Positions 20,415 to 30,581 of a stretch of DNA of 64,000 nucleotides are shown piece by piece. Where the stretch lies: the NCBI GenBank assembly GCA_026646885.1, contig JAPKHK010000005.1, forward strand, positions 186,001-250,000, given 5' to 3'. Numbering within the stretch: position 1 is the stretch's first letter; each line of letters starts with the position of its first letter. The notes beneath the pieces were generated by a model, which was not told the DNA's origin, searched no databases, and worked only from the letters and a program-made list of their open reading frames with translations. The stretch comes from Casimicrobiaceae bacterium (lineage in GTDB: Bacteria; Pseudomonadota; Gammaproteobacteria; Burkholderiales; Casimicrobiaceae). The translations under genes were made by a program, and so were the position numbers.

Positions 20415-20496
20415 CGTCGAGCGCGCAGACCTGACCTGGCCGGGGTTGCTTATGGATCGAAGCCCACCGGCCGCGGATTTGGGCAACCCAAGAAAT

Positions 20497-20523
20497 GAAA
20501 AAGCGGCTTACCGCCGCTTTTTC
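20497..20523. terminator. Terminator after the pilin gene (bidirectional)
   Basis: Perfect 11-bp stem GAAAAAGCGGC/GCCGCTTTTTC with loop TTACC, 18 bases after the pilin stop on the minus strand. A/T runs flank both sides, so it can act both ways. Confidence 0.9.
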
Positions 20524-20540
20524 ATGGATTTCCCGCGCGC

Positions 20541-20948
20541 TCAGCGGCAGGAACCAGGCGACCACTTGATCGGGCTGGCCACGCAGGTCCAGGTCTTGAT
20601 CGCATTCGCGCCATTGGCGGTCGGCGTCAGCGTCGCGGTAACCGCTGTGCCGTCGATCGTGCCGTTGACGGTGATGACACCTGAGGTTGCGTTCACTGCC
20701 ATGCTCGTGGCGTACTTGGTTGCGCTGAACGAGCTTCCGCAGCTATCCAGGCTGGCAAAGCCAGTGGACTGGACGATTTCGGTCACGCAGGTGCGCGCGC
20801 TGCTAGCAGCCAGCACCACTTCCGACATCTTCGCCTTGGCGGTGTAGTCCTGATACGCGGGCAACGCAATCGCGGCCAAGATACCGATGATCGCGACCAC
20901 GATCATCAGTTCGATCAAGGTGAAACCTTTTTGCAGACGCTTCTTCAT
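20541..20948 (-). CDS. pilA: Type IV major pilin
   Basis: 135 aa. A short prepilin leader MKKRLQKG is cut by PilD before the Phe of [20 protein letters not shown]; Glu5 of the mature protein is present. The helix continues through [15 protein letters not shown]. The C-terminus carries a Cys pair in [13 protein letters not shown], the usual disulfide loop. I start at ATG 20948, with AAGGAG seven bases upstream; a GTG two codons earlier overlaps that ribosome site. The sigma54 promoter at 21003-21018 implies control by RpoN and a PilR-like activator. A strong terminator makes it a single-gene transcript. Confidence 0.95.
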   Translation of the reverse strand: MKKRLQKGFTLIELMIVVAIIGILAAIALPAYQDYTAKAKMSEVVLAASSARTCVTEIVQSTGFASLDSCGSSFSATKYATSMAVNATSGVITVNGTIDGTAVTATLTPTANGANAIKTWTCVASPIKWSPGSCR

Positions 20949-21544
20949 ATCCACTCTCCTTGGTTAATGGGCAAGCACCTCATACCTGTGCGGGGTATTC
21001 TAAGCAACCACCGTGCCAGACGCCAGGGCGGAATGCCACCCCTCCCCTATACGGCAACCTCGTGCGACCTCTGCGGGGTTGGTTTTGCCGTTTGGCAATT
21101 TTAGCCGCAGGACCTCGGTGAGGGGAAGCCCCTCCTCCTCTGCCGTTGCTCTCCCGGATAGCTCCCCGTGTCTTGGCGCCTATGCGCGCTGCCAGCAATC
21201 GAGAACCAGGCTCGGCCCAGGGGCCAAGCTCCCGGCGAAAAAGCCGGTCTGAAGGCTGCCCGCAGCACGTTCCCCTTGTTTTTTCTGCCAGCGCACCTGC
21301 AACGGGTTTCGTTTCGCTGGCATCGTCGGCGTCGCGAGATGTTGGCCGCAACGCCCACCCTAGCCTGCTTGCCAAGAACGCCTCTGCTCTCTGCATCACC
21401 GACTCCATGTCAGTAAGCGTACACACCGCGCCTTCCATGCACCCAACCGCGCTAAGAGACGCGCATGGTCTGGCGGCCCAAGTTGCCACCCCCGCGGGCC
21501 CGATCGATGCGCCAAAGTGCCGAAAAACGTCAGCTATTGCCCCG
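20949..21544. other. 596-base stretch without a credible gene, upstream of pilA
   Basis: Between the pilin start and the FHA gene stop. It holds the pilA sigma54 promoter near its low end. It also has a small inverted repeat, TTGCC-GTTT-GGCAA, at about 21086-21099 flanked by T runs, which may be a weak terminator. The reading frames across it are long only because of high GC: their translations are Arg/Ser/Ala-rich with no recognisable domain. The remote part may hold activator sites for the pilin promoter, but I cannot identify any with confidence. Confidence 0.55.
21003..21018 (-). promoter_or_regulatory. Sigma54 (-24/-12) promoter of pilA
   Basis: Minus strand reads TGGCACGGTGGTTGCT: a full TGGCAC-N5-TTGC match. 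The invariant GG and GC doublets are correctly spaced. It ends 54 bases before the pilA ATG. Pilin genes are classic RpoN/PilR targets. Confidence 0.85.
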
Positions 21545-22204
21545 TTATTGCGCTGGACCAAGCCCAGGAACCTGCAGTTCCATGCGAACGCCAGCCAGTT
21601 CGATCACGTCGTTGGAAAACAGCGGGTAGGGCGAACCCTCCATCGCTTTTCCATTGACGGCGGGCGGCTCAGCTCCCTCTAGCTGAGCCAGAAAATACCC
21701 GTGCGGGCGGCGCGTGATGGTGATGACGGCCTTGCCAACCTTGCCCAGCGAGGTGGTCTCCCGCTCCAGCACGATCTGCTTGCCCGCATTCGGGCCATTA
21801 GCGATGCGCAGGATCGCCGCCGGCATGGGCGCTGGCGGAGGCTCGCCGGAGATCTTGCCAACCGACGACTCGGTGGCGTTGACGGCGGCGGTGGTCGCGA
21901 CGGTAGCGGGCACACCGTCCGCCACTTGATAGACCATGCGGTGGCGCCCGATTTCAATGACGTCCCCGTCACGCAAGAAATGCCGCTTGATCTGGCGGCC
22001 GTCGACATACGTACCGTTGGTGCTATCCAAATCCTCGACGAAGGAATCGGGTGGGATCGTCAAGATGGCCGCGTGTTCGGCACTCACCGCCAGGTTGCTC
22101 AGAACGATGTCGCAGGCCGCGCGGCGCCCGATCGTGAAACGATCCTTGGTCAGGTTGTATTCGCGGGTTGAGCCGTCTTCCAGGTGCAAGACGATCTTCG
22201 CCAT
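21545..22204 (-). CDS. FHA-domain phosphothreonine-binding protein
   Basis: 219 aa. The first FHA domain (about residues 20-90) has the key pattern GRR, SNLAVSAEH, and STNGTYVDG, so it should bind phosphothreonine peptides. A Pro/Ala linker follows. A second FHA-like domain (about 130-215) retains LGK and NDVIELAG, but the Ser/His and Asn positions are weak, so it may only be structural. It is the last gene of the kinase/phosphatase operon, 25 bases after the PP2C gene, and is probably the reader of kinase-made marks. No type VI secretion genes lie nearby, so a T6SS link is not supported. Confidence 0.9.
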   Translation of the reverse strand: MAKIVLHLEDGSTREYNLTKDRFTIGRRAACDIVLSNLAVSAEHAAILTIPPDSFVEDLDSTNGTYVDGRQIKRHFLRDGDVIEIGRHRMVYQVADGVPATVATTAAVNATESSVGKISGEPPPAPMPAAILRIANGPNAGKQIVLERETTSLGKVGKAVITITRRPHGYFLAQLEGAEPPAVNGKAMEGSPYPLFSNDVIELAGVRMELQVPGLGPAQ

Positions 22205-22229
22205 GCGCCGTTCTCCTCCTAGGGATTAC

Positions 22230-23057
22230 TCAAGAATTTCCTGGCAGCCAGCGCTGCCACCAGGAATCCGCTTGCAAGAATCCGGCCGGAATGCGCAACA
22301 GGATCAGGGAAATGTTGTCCCGCCCGCCGCGCGCATTGGCTTCGGCGACCAAATGGGCGCCAATATCGGCAACCGGCGCGTCGCCTTGGCCGATGATGCT
22401 GCGCATGTCGTCGGCTTCAAGCATGTCGGTCAGCCCGTCGGAAGAAAGCAGGTACAAGTCCCCTTCGTCGAGGGCGTACTCCGAAATTTCGACCTCGATT
22501 TCCTGGTCTATCCCCAGGGCTCGGGTCAAGAGGCTGCGGTACGTGGAGCGGCGCGCCTCATCTTCGCTGAGGATGCCGCTTTCGACCTGTTCCTGAAGGA
22601 AAGAGTGGTCCCGAGTGAGCTGTTCCAGCACGCCCTTGCGCCACCGGTACATGCGGGAATCGCCGACGTGGCCCACACAAACCTTGCCCCAGTGGAAGAG
22701 CGCCAACACCACCGTGGTGCCCATTCCGGCACACTCCGCCTGACTTGCCGCCGCTTCCAAGATGCCTCGGTTGGCGAGGATGACTTGTTCCTCGATCAAG
22801 CGCGCCGCCGCGCTCGGTCCACCTGAGCCTTCTCTGCGGGCATTGGGTTTCTCGAGAGGCAGCCGCGCCATGAGCCCCTGGCTGATCAGGTTCACCGCTA
22901 AGCCGCTGGCCACCTCGCCGGCGTTGTAGCCCCCCATTCCGTCGGCAAGCACCGCGACACCCGCCTCGGAATCGAGAAAGACCGCATCTTCGTTATGCGC
23001 CCTAACCTGGCCGCAATCGGTCAGCGCCACCCCCTCGAGCGCCACTCGCTCATCCAT
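22230..23057 (-). CDS. PP2C-family Ser/Thr protein phosphatase
   Basis: 275 aa metal-dependent phosphatase. The metal-binding and catalytic motifs are all visible: GQVRAHNEDAVFLD near residue 16, LADGMGGYNAGEVAS, VCVGHVGDSRMYRWR, LLSSDGLTDML and GGRDNISLILL near the C-terminus. There is no transmembrane segment, so it is cytosolic. It starts 17 bases after the kinase gene and precedes the FHA gene, so it most likely reverses phosphorylation by that kinase. Confidence 0.95.
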   Translation of the reverse strand: MDERVALEGVALTDCGQVRAHNEDAVFLDSEAGVAVLADGMGGYNAGEVASGLAVNLISQGLMARLPLEKPNARREGSGGPSAAARLIEEQVILANRGILEAAASQAECAGMGTTVVLALFHWGKVCVGHVGDSRMYRWRKGVLEQLTRDHSFLQEQVESGILSEDEARRSTYRSLLTRALGIDQEIEVEISEYALDEGDLYLLSSDGLTDMLEADDMRSIIGQGDAPVADIGAHLVAEANARGGRDNISLILLRIPAGFLQADSWWQRWLPGNS

Positions 23058-23074
23058 TCAAGCGCTCCACTGAA

Positions 23075-25630
23075 TCATGCGGTGGTGTCCAAGCCAATAT
23101 CGATAATCTCGGAAAAAAGCTCGGCGCGACATTCGCGCAACGCTGCCGCGAGCTGTGTTCCGGACTGAAAACGGTCCTCGGGGCGTTTGGCGAGGGCCTT
23201 CACGACCAGCCGCACCAGCGTTTCTGGAAGCGCAGCATTGTAATCCAGGATGTTTGCTGGAGGGTCGTTGGCGATCTTGTACATCAGTTCGGTCATCGAT
23301 CCGCCTTCGAAAGGCAGATGGCCACAGAGTAACTGGTACAGGGTAACACCCAGCGCGTAGAGATCGGCACGCCCGTCGATCTTGCGTCCGCCCAGTTGCT
23401 CCGGGGACATGTAAGACGGTGTACCCAGCACCATGCCCGTCCTCGTGCGGCTGGCGTCGGAAATGCGCGCAATGCCGAAATCGGCCACCTTCAAGAGTCC
23501 GCTTTCCGGCTCAAACATGATGTTCGCCGGCTTGACGTCGCGATGAATCACTTGGTTCTCGTGGGCATAGGCAAGTGCGTCGGCAACGTCCGCGAGGATC
23601 TCCAGAACCTTCGCCAGCGGCAGCAAACGGCCGGGATGGGTATAAGTGATGAGGTCGCGACCCTTGACGAATTCCATGGCGATATAGGCTAGATCCTGCT
23701 CCTCCCCTGCATCGTAGATGGTGACGATGTTCGGGTGCGAGAGGCGCCCTGCCGTCTCGGCCTCGCGGAAGAAGCGTGATTTCACTTCAGCGAGTTCCTG
23801 CGCGTCGAATTCGCGCGAAAGCTCCATGGTCTTGATTGCCACAACCCGGCCAATCTTGGAGTCGCGCCCCAGGTACACCACGCCCATGGCGCCTTTGCCC
23901 AGTTCCTTTTCGATTTCGTACCGCCCCAGGCGCGTTCGTTCTGGGCCTGCTGCAATGAGACTCGCCTGCTGCGCGCGTGCCGCCGGCTCGGTGATCTGTC
24001 CTACCAGTGCGGTCAGCCGCTGCTGGCGCTCCTTGATATCGCGAAAACCTGGATCGAGCTCCGCCATATGATTGAGCACCGCTTGCGCCTTGGTGAACTG
24101 CCGCTTGCGCTCGAAATCAAGGGCAAGGTTATAAAGTGGGTCGAGCATGCGCCGATCCAAAGGCACGCTCCGAAATTTCTCGAAGGCGAGGTCGAGCTGC
24201 CCCTGGCTTTGGAAGGCGAGCCCGAGCATACGGTTGCTCTCCGCGGAATGATCGTCCGCAGCTCGTTTGGCCTCTTCGGTGGAAAGATAACTCACCGTGG
24301 TGACCGCCAAATGCCCCAACGCCAGCAGCAAGGCGGCCGGCACGAACCTCAGCCACAGGCCCTGTACCGCCAGAAGATAAACGCCGCTGCCCAGGACCAG
24401 CACCAACAGAACGCCCGTCCCGAGGGCCGCACGCAGCGCGCCAAGGCGGGGGAGTATGAGCAGGACGTAGGCGCCCACCAAAGCAAAGACCAGCCACTCG
24501 ATGAGGGCGCGATGTTTGGGAATCAGGACAAAGTCCTGCCGCAGAAGATTGGAGGCGGCATTGGCGGCCAGCAGCACCGTCGGCAGCGCAGCCGAGACCG
24601 GGGTGACGACCGTGGAACCCAATCCCGAGGCTGTGGCGCCGACGAGAACGATCTTGTCGCGATAGCGTTCCGGATGCAGTGTGCCCGACAAGACATCGGC
24701 AAAGGAGTCCACCGCAAAACCTGGCTCGGCACCTCCTGGACGGTGGAAAAAGGGATAGAGGCGCAGGCTCGGGTCGGCTGGCACGCGCAGCCCGCCGAGA
24801 TTGCCCGTTTCACCCACTTTCGCCCGCAAGGCCTTGAGGTCGAGGCCCTGCGCACGCGCCACCAGTGCCAGGGGCAAGGCCGGGAGGTTGTGCTCGGCGT
24901 AGCGCAACAGCAGGGGGAGGGAGCGAACCACCCCGTCTTCGTCCGGAGTGAGATTGATGAAGCCAAGACCGGCGGCGGCCTGCCCCAGGTTCTCCAGAGG
25001 TAGCGTAGCGCCCCGACTTGGCGCCGGCCGTGCACCACCCGCGCCAGGCTCTACGGACATTGCGCTGCGTGTGGCGTAGTCGGGTAGCTGGCGTAAGGCC
25101 CGCCCGCCTGGGTCGCCCAATTCAAGGCTCATGGGCAGAAAGACGTTGCCCGCTTGGGTCAGGCTCTGCGCGAGCTTGCGATCACCGTCCAATTCCCGCG
25201 CAGTTTCGTCGATCAGGTGTTGTAGCGCAGCGTAATCGGACCGAACCGCGACATCCGGATGCGCGGCCAAGCTGGACTGGGTCAATCGCTGTCGCAAGCG
25301 CTCCAGTTGCCCAAGACCGAGGCCGGCCTGGGCATCAGCAAAGAACACGGTGTAACCAACGACTTTGGCTCCAGCTGCGACCAGCTTGCCCACCAATTCG
25401 GCGTGAACGTCACGCGGCCACGGCCAGCGCCCGATAGCCCCCAGGCTGGCATCGTCGATGGCAATCACCGCCACCTGGTCGCTCACCCGGTGGCTGCCGA
25501 GATGCATCGCCGCATCATAGAGGCGCCGCTCCACGCCGACGAGCCAGTCAGTCGCGCCGATCAGCGCGACCACCGCAATGATCGCCAAGCCAGGCAGCAG
25601 TTCCTTGCGCCAGTCTTTCAAACGCAGCAT
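23075..25630 (-). CDS. CHASE2-domain membrane Ser/Thr protein kinase
   Basis: 851 aa. TM1 is near residues 13-30. An extracytoplasmic CHASE2 sensor follows (about 30-345), with VAVIAIDDASLGAIGRWPWPR typical of the domain. Three clustered TM helices (about 360-450) lead to a helical, TPR-like linker (FEKFRSVPLDRRMLDPLYNLA). The C-terminal kinase spans about 570-840: glycine loop GKGAMG, Lys600 in VVAIK, HRDVKPAN with Asp698, DFG with Asp717, and GTPSYMSPEQ. The kinase therefore looks active and should couple an external signal to the FHA/PP2C partners encoded downstream. The CHASE2 ligand is unknown. Confidence 0.93.
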   Translation of the reverse strand: MLRLKDWRKELLPGLAIIAVVALIGATDWLVGVERRLYDAAMHLGSHRVSDQVAVIAIDDASLGAIGRWPWPRDVHAELVGKLVAAGAKVVGYTVFFADAQAGLGLGQLERLRQRLTQSSLAAHPDVAVRSDYAALQHLIDETARELDGDRKLAQSLTQAGNVFLPMSLELGDPGGRALRQLPDYATRSAMSVEPGAGGARPAPSRGATLPLENLGQAAAGLGFINLTPDEDGVVRSLPLLLRYAEHNLPALPLALVARAQGLDLKALRAKVGETGNLGGLRVPADPSLRLYPFFHRPGGAEPGFAVDSFADVLSGTLHPERYRDKIVLVGATASGLGSTVVTPVSAALPTVLLAANAASNLLRQDFVLIPKHRALIEWLVFALVGAYVLLILPRLGALRAALGTGVLLVLVLGSGVYLLAVQGLWLRFVPAALLLALGHLAVTTVSYLSTEEAKRAADDHSAESNRMLGLAFQSQGQLDLAFEKFRSVPLDRRMLDPLYNLALDFERKRQFTKAQAVLNHMAELDPGFRDIKERQQRLTALVGQITEPAARAQQASLIAAGPERTRLGRYEIEKELGKGAMGVVYLGRDSKIGRVVAIKTMELSREFDAQELAEVKSRFFREAETAGRLSHPNIVTIYDAGEEQDLAYIAMEFVKGRDLITYTHPGRLLPLAKVLEILADVADALAYAHENQVIHRDVKPANIMFEPESGLLKVADFGIARISDASRTRTGMVLGTPSYMSPEQLGGRKIDGRADLYALGVTLYQLLCGHLPFEGGSMTELMYKIANDPPANILDYNAALPETLVRLVVKALAKRPEDRFQSGTQLAAALRECRAELFSEIIDIGLDTTA

Positions 25631-25862
25631 ATCGGAAGGCCCCTTGGGGCAGAGTTTCCGCGTCCTCCGCCGTAACCCGGCGTATGCACGCCCCGGTCCA
25701 CAGCCCGCAGCATCATGCTTTTATCATAGCCTGAGGGGCGCCGGCAATGGATTTGTCGCGTTTTGCCCGATTGCCCGTACCGCCAGAGCAAGGACTCGGA
25801 CACGGCGACGCGGTTTCAGCCTCGCCCCCGTGCCCCGAGCTGGGCCCGCGCCGAAAACTCGC

Positions 25863-26750
25863 CTACAGCACGCTCTTCAAGAGCGCGCCCATCTCGGCCG
25901 GATTCCTCGTGGTCTTGATGCCGCAGGCTTCCATCACGGCGAGTTTCTCCTGCGCGGTGCCTTTGCCTCCGGAAATGATGGCGCCGGCGTGGCCCATGCG
26001 CTTACCCGCGGGCGCCGTAACCCCGGCGATGAAACCAACCACCGGTTTCTTGTTTCGGCATTCCTTGGCATACCATTCCGCGGCTGTTTCTTCGTCGGAG
26101 CCACCGATTTCGCCGATCATGATAACCGCGTCGGTTTGCGGATCGTTCATGAACAGCTCCAGCACCTCCCTGTGCTTCAAGCCGTTCACTGGGTCGCCGC
26201 CGATGCCCACGGCGCTGGACTGCCCCAGGCCGAGGTCGGAGAGCTGGCCCACGGCTTCATAGGTGAGCGTGCCCGAGCGCGAGACCACACCAATGCGTCC
26301 CGGTTTGTGGATGTGCCCAGGCATGATGCCGATCTTGATTTCGTCGGGAGTGATAACCCCCGGACAGTTCGGGCCGACCAGGATGGTTTTCTTGTTCTGC
26401 TTTCTCATCCTGTCCTTCACTTCGATCATGTCCCGCACCGGTATGCCCTCGGTAATGCAGATCACCAAATCGAGGTCAGCATCCACCGCTTCCCAGATCG
26501 CCGCGGCAGCAAAGGGCGGCGGCACATAGACCACGGACGCGGTCACCCCGGCCTTGTCCCTGGCTTCGCGCACGCTGGCGTAGATGGGGATGCCTTCGAA
26601 ATCCTCGCCCGCCTTCTTGGGATTGACGCCGGCCACGAAGCAGTTCTTGCCGTTGGCGTATTCGCGGCACATCCGCGTGTGAAACTGCCCGGTCTTGCCG
26701 GTGATACCTTGGGTGACGACCCGCGTGTCCTTGTTGATCAGGATGCTCAT
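25863..26750 (-). CDS. sucD: Succinate-CoA ligase, alpha subunit
   Basis: 295 aa, the CoA-binding and phosphohistidine-bearing subunit of succinyl-CoA synthetase, making GTP/ATP in the citric acid cycle. The N-terminus [20 protein letters not shown] is standard. The active-site His is in [14 protein letters not shown] (His254). It lies downstream of sucC with an unusually wide 118-base gap that shows no terminator. A 232-base gap separates it from the kinase gene on the same strand. Confidence 0.97.
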   Translation of the reverse strand: MSILINKDTRVVTQGITGKTGQFHTRMCREYANGKNCFVAGVNPKKAGEDFEGIPIYASVREARDKAGVTASVVYVPPPFAAAAIWEAVDADLDLVICITEGIPVRDMIEVKDRMRKQNKKTILVGPNCPGVITPDEIKIGIMPGHIHKPGRIGVVSRSGTLTYEAVGQLSDLGLGQSSAVGIGGDPVNGLKHREVLELFMNDPQTDAVIMIGEIGGSDEETAAEWYAKECRNKKPVVGFIAGVTAPAGKRMGHAGAIISGGKGTAQEKLAVMEACGIKTTRNPAEMGALLKSVL

Positions 26751-26868
26751 AGACTACCTTCCCTCTGCTCCCTTCCCCTGGAAAGGAGTGAACATTGTTC
26801 GCCGCTGCGCGGCTCGATTTGCGCCCGGCGCGACCCCTGCGACTGCCCGGCACGAAAGGCGCGCACTC

Positions 26869-28035
26869 TCATTTGCCCGCGACTGCGGCAACGATCTTCT
26901 GCGCCGCATCCGCCATATCACTGGCGGAAATGATGGGCAGGCCGGATTCCTTGAGGATCGCCTTGCCAATGTCCTCGTTGGTTCCCCGCATGCGCACCAC
27001 CAAGGGCACGCCGAGGTTGACTTCCTTGGCGGCCGCAACAACACCGGCCGCAATGGTGTCGCACTTCATGATGCCTCCGAAGATGTTGACCAAAATGCCC
27101 TTGACCCTTGGATTCTTGAGCATGATCTTGAACGCCTCGGTCACCTTCTCGGTGGTAGCCCCACCCCCGACGTCGAGAAAGTTCGCTGGCTCCGCGCCAA
27201 AGAGCTTGATGGTGTCCATTGTGGCCATGGCGAGCCCCGCGCCGTTCACCAAACAACCGATGTTGCCATCGAGCGAGATATACGACAGATCGAACTTCGA
27301 AGCTTCGATCTCGGCGGGATCTTCCTCGTCGAGGTCGCGCATCGCGACGATGTCTTCGTGGCGAAACAGCGCGTTGGAGTCGAAGTTCATCTTGGCATCG
27401 AGCGCCACGACACGGCCGTCGCCGGTAAGGATGAGCGGATTGATTTCCGCAAGCGAAGCATCCGATTCCCAAAACGCCCGGTAGAGTCCTTGCAGAACGG
27501 CCCGCGCCTGCGGCACCGAGGGATCCGGGACGCCAATTTTACGGGCGATGTCGTCCGCTTCGGTGTCCTTCAGGCCGCTGGTCGGATCGATGAACACTTT
27601 GTGGATCTTCTCTGGTGCGTGGGCTGCAACTTCCTCAATGTCCATGCCGCCTTCCGAGGACGCCATCAAGCAGACCTTCTGGGTCACGCGGTCGACCACC
27701 ATACCCACATACAGCTCCTTTCTGATGTCCGCGCCTTCTTCGACCAAGAGGCGCCGCACTTTTTGCCCCTCCGGCCCGGTCTGGTGGGTCCTCAACTGCA
27801 TACCGAGAATCTGTCCGGCATGTTGGCGCACTTCCTCGAGCGATTTTGCAATCTTCACACCACCACCCTTCCCGCGGCCGCCGGCGTGAATCTGCGCCTT
27901 GACGACCCAGACGCTTCCGCCAAGTACCTGCGCCGCCTTGACCGCCTCGTCCACGCTGAAGCAGGGCATTCCCCGCGGCGTGGCCACGCCAAAGCGGCGC
28001 AGAATTTCCTTGCCCTGATACTCATGAATCTTCAC
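26869..28035 (-). CDS. sucC: Succinate-CoA ligase, beta subunit
   Basis: 388 aa with an ATP-grasp N-terminus ([20 protein letters not shown], then [20 protein letters not shown]) and the C-terminal flavodoxin-like CoA-ligase domain ([31 protein letters not shown]). It pairs with SucD. It overlaps the DUF2889 gene by 4 bases at its start, so it is translationally coupled to that uncharacterised protein. Confidence 0.97.
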   Translation of the reverse strand: MKIHEYQGKEILRRFGVATPRGMPCFSVDEAVKAAQVLGGSVWVVKAQIHAGGRGKGGGVKIAKSLEEVRQHAGQILGMQLRTHQTGPEGQKVRRLLVEEGADIRKELYVGMVVDRVTQKVCLMASSEGGMDIEEVAAHAPEKIHKVFIDPTSGLKDTEADDIARKIGVPDPSVPQARAVLQGLYRAFWESDASLAEINPLILTGDGRVVALDAKMNFDSNALFRHEDIVAMRDLDEEDPAEIEASKFDLSYISLDGNIGCLVNGAGLAMATMDTIKLFGAEPANFLDVGGGATTEKVTEAFKIMLKNPRVKGILVNIFGGIMKCDTIAAGVVAAAKEVNLGVPLVVRMRGTNEDIGKAILKESGLPIISASDMADAAQKIVAAVAGK

Positions 28036-28628
28036 TTCACACTCCCCTCATCGAGAATCGTTTGTGGAACGGATCCGCTCGCTTTGCCCAGCCCGCTGTA
28101 CCACTTGGGATAATATCGGCGCACCGTTTCGCTCGTCGTTTCCAGCGCTCGGCAACGGTCGAGTTGGAAGGGCTTCTCATCGCCGTGGTCGTTGTCCTTC
28201 ATGTCCCCGGCGAAGGTTTGAATGGCGGCCGTAGGCACATACAACAACAGTTCGGTAAGGTGCGAGCACCCCTGGACACCACCTACCAGAGCATCGACTT
28301 TCTTGCGAAAGCCCTTGAGGAGCGACACGCCGATGAGCTGCCGGTAATCCGGCGCCACACGATCGCAACCCCCAGGGTAGGGTACGGCATCGGAACAAGC
28401 TTCGAGGTCGCGGATGACGAACTCGCGGTCGATGGTGACCCGAAGCTTCAGGTCATGCACCGGCTCGCCAACTCGCCGCAACCCGCTTGAAAGCAGGTAG
28501 TCATGGTGTTTGGTATCGAGGAGGCGACCTTCGATATCCCACAGGCCGTCGGCCCGTTGGTAACCGTCGAAGACCACTGAGCGGCAGTGCCGGGGAAGGC
28601 GTTCGACGGCGCTGGCGGATAAGGGCAT
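28032..28628 (-). CDS. DUF2889-domain protein
   Basis: 198 aa, function unknown. The sequence matches the DUF2889 pattern: [21 protein letters not shown] near the N-terminus and [20 protein letters not shown] followed by GCSHLTELL. Conserved Cys and His residues in the GGC and GCSHL segments suggest metal binding or catalysis, but this is inference. The gene overlaps sucC by 4 bases and comes first in the DUF2889-sucC-sucD operon, an arrangement found in other betaproteobacteria. No ribosome-binding site is evident at its ATG. Confidence 0.82.
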   Translation of the reverse strand: MPLSASAVERLPRHCRSVVFDGYQRADGLWDIEGRLLDTKHHDYLLSSGLRRVGEPVHDLKLRVTIDREFVIRDLEACSDAVPYPGGCDRVAPDYRQLIGVSLLKGFRKKVDALVGGVQGCSHLTELLLYVPTAAIQTFAGDMKDNDHGDEKPFQLDRCRALETTSETVRRYYPKWYSGLGKASGSVPQTILDEGSVK

Positions 28629-28637
28629 GATTAGAGG

Positions 28638-28665
28638 AAAAACGCGCTGGCCGGATTCCGCCAGC
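28638..28665 (-). terminator. Hairpin with T run between dapB and the DUF2889-sucCD operon
   Basis: Minus strand: stem GCTGGC/GCCAGC around GGAATCCG, then GCG and five T. It could end dapB transcripts, but it also lies between a likely promoter (28682-28710) and the DUF2889 start, so it may act as an attenuator. Confidence 0.5.
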
Positions 28666-28681
28666 TCACGGAAGAGTTGCT

Positions 28682-28710
28682 ATTCTAGCCGCACCGCGCC
28701 TGCCGAACAA
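28682..28710 (-). promoter_or_regulatory. Putative sigma70 promoter of the DUF2889-sucC-sucD operon
   Basis: Minus-strand TTGTTC, 17 bases, TAGAAT: 3/6 in -35 and 5/6 in -10, ideal spacing. Predicted start near 28675, upstream of the hairpin at 28638-28665. Confidence 0.45.
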
Positions 28711-28719
28711 CCGCGCCCC

Positions 28720-29983
<1,264 letters not shown>

Positions 29984-30069
29984 GGCGAACGAAACTTGAA
30001 TCTGAGCTATCAGCGGAGGGAAACAAACTATATCATAGGCAACCATCCTCAGGTTTTCGGCGCCGCGGC

Positions 30070-30501
30070 ATGACTACCCCAAGCGATCTCAAGACCATCG
30101 GCCTCAAAGCCACGACGCCACGGCTCAAGATCATCAACCTGTTCGAGCGCAGCACGGAGAGGCACCTCACCGCCGAGGATGTATACCGGCAACTGCTGGC
30201 CGAGGATCTCGATGTCGGGCTCGCCACCGTATATCGCGTGCTGACCCAGTTCGAGCAAGCCGGTCTTCTGGTGCGGCACCACTTCGAATCAGGCAAGGCG
30301 GTCTTCGAACTGGCCAAGGCCGGACATCACGACCATCTCGTCTGCATTCAGTGCGGTCACGTGGAAGAATTCTACGATCCGGAAATCGAAAAGCGCCAGG
30401 CCAAGATCGCCTCGCAGCGCGGCTTCAAGATTCGCGAACACGCTCTCTATCTTTACGTCGAGTGCACGAAGAAGACCTGCCCCTTTCGCGGCGAGCGCTA
30501 A
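30070..30501 (+). CDS. fur: Ferric uptake regulator Fur
   Basis: 143-aa metal-responsive repressor. The N-terminal winged helix contains [15 protein letters not shown] and [18 protein letters not shown]. The dimerisation half has the metal-binding HHDH region ([19 protein letters not shown]) and the two Cys pairs CIQC and CTKKTC. It represses iron uptake genes when bound to Fe(II); TonB receptors are frequent targets, though I see no convincing Fur box upstream of the receptors here. Divergent from bamE. Confidence 0.97.
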   Translation: MTTPSDLKTIGLKATTPRLKIINLFERSTERHLTAEDVYRQLLAEDLDVGLATVYRVLTQFEQAGLLVRHHFESGKAVFELAKAGHHDHLVCIQCGHVEEFYDPEIEKRQAKIASQRGFKIREHALYLYVECTKKTCPFRGER

Positions 30502-30581
30502 GGAGTCGCTTGTCGCGGGCGAAACGCCTCCCCCAGACAAATCGGTCGATCGGCCACCGACCAAGCACCGCCCTTGCCCAG

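Noticed and set aside
20980..21561. 193-codon minus-strand reading frame upstream of pilA
   Set aside because: Arg/Ser/Gly-rich translation without any domain, running over the FHA gene's end and the sigma54 promoter; typical of high-GC chance frames.
24068..25003. 311-codon plus-strand frame inside the kinase gene
   Set aside because: Antisense shadow of the CHASE2 region; composition is biased (Gln/Arg/Gly) and there is no homology.
21545..25630. Type VI secretion regulation by the FHA/PP2C/kinase trio
   Set aside because: No Tss/Hcp/VgrG/ClpV gene occurs in the window, so the link is not supported here.
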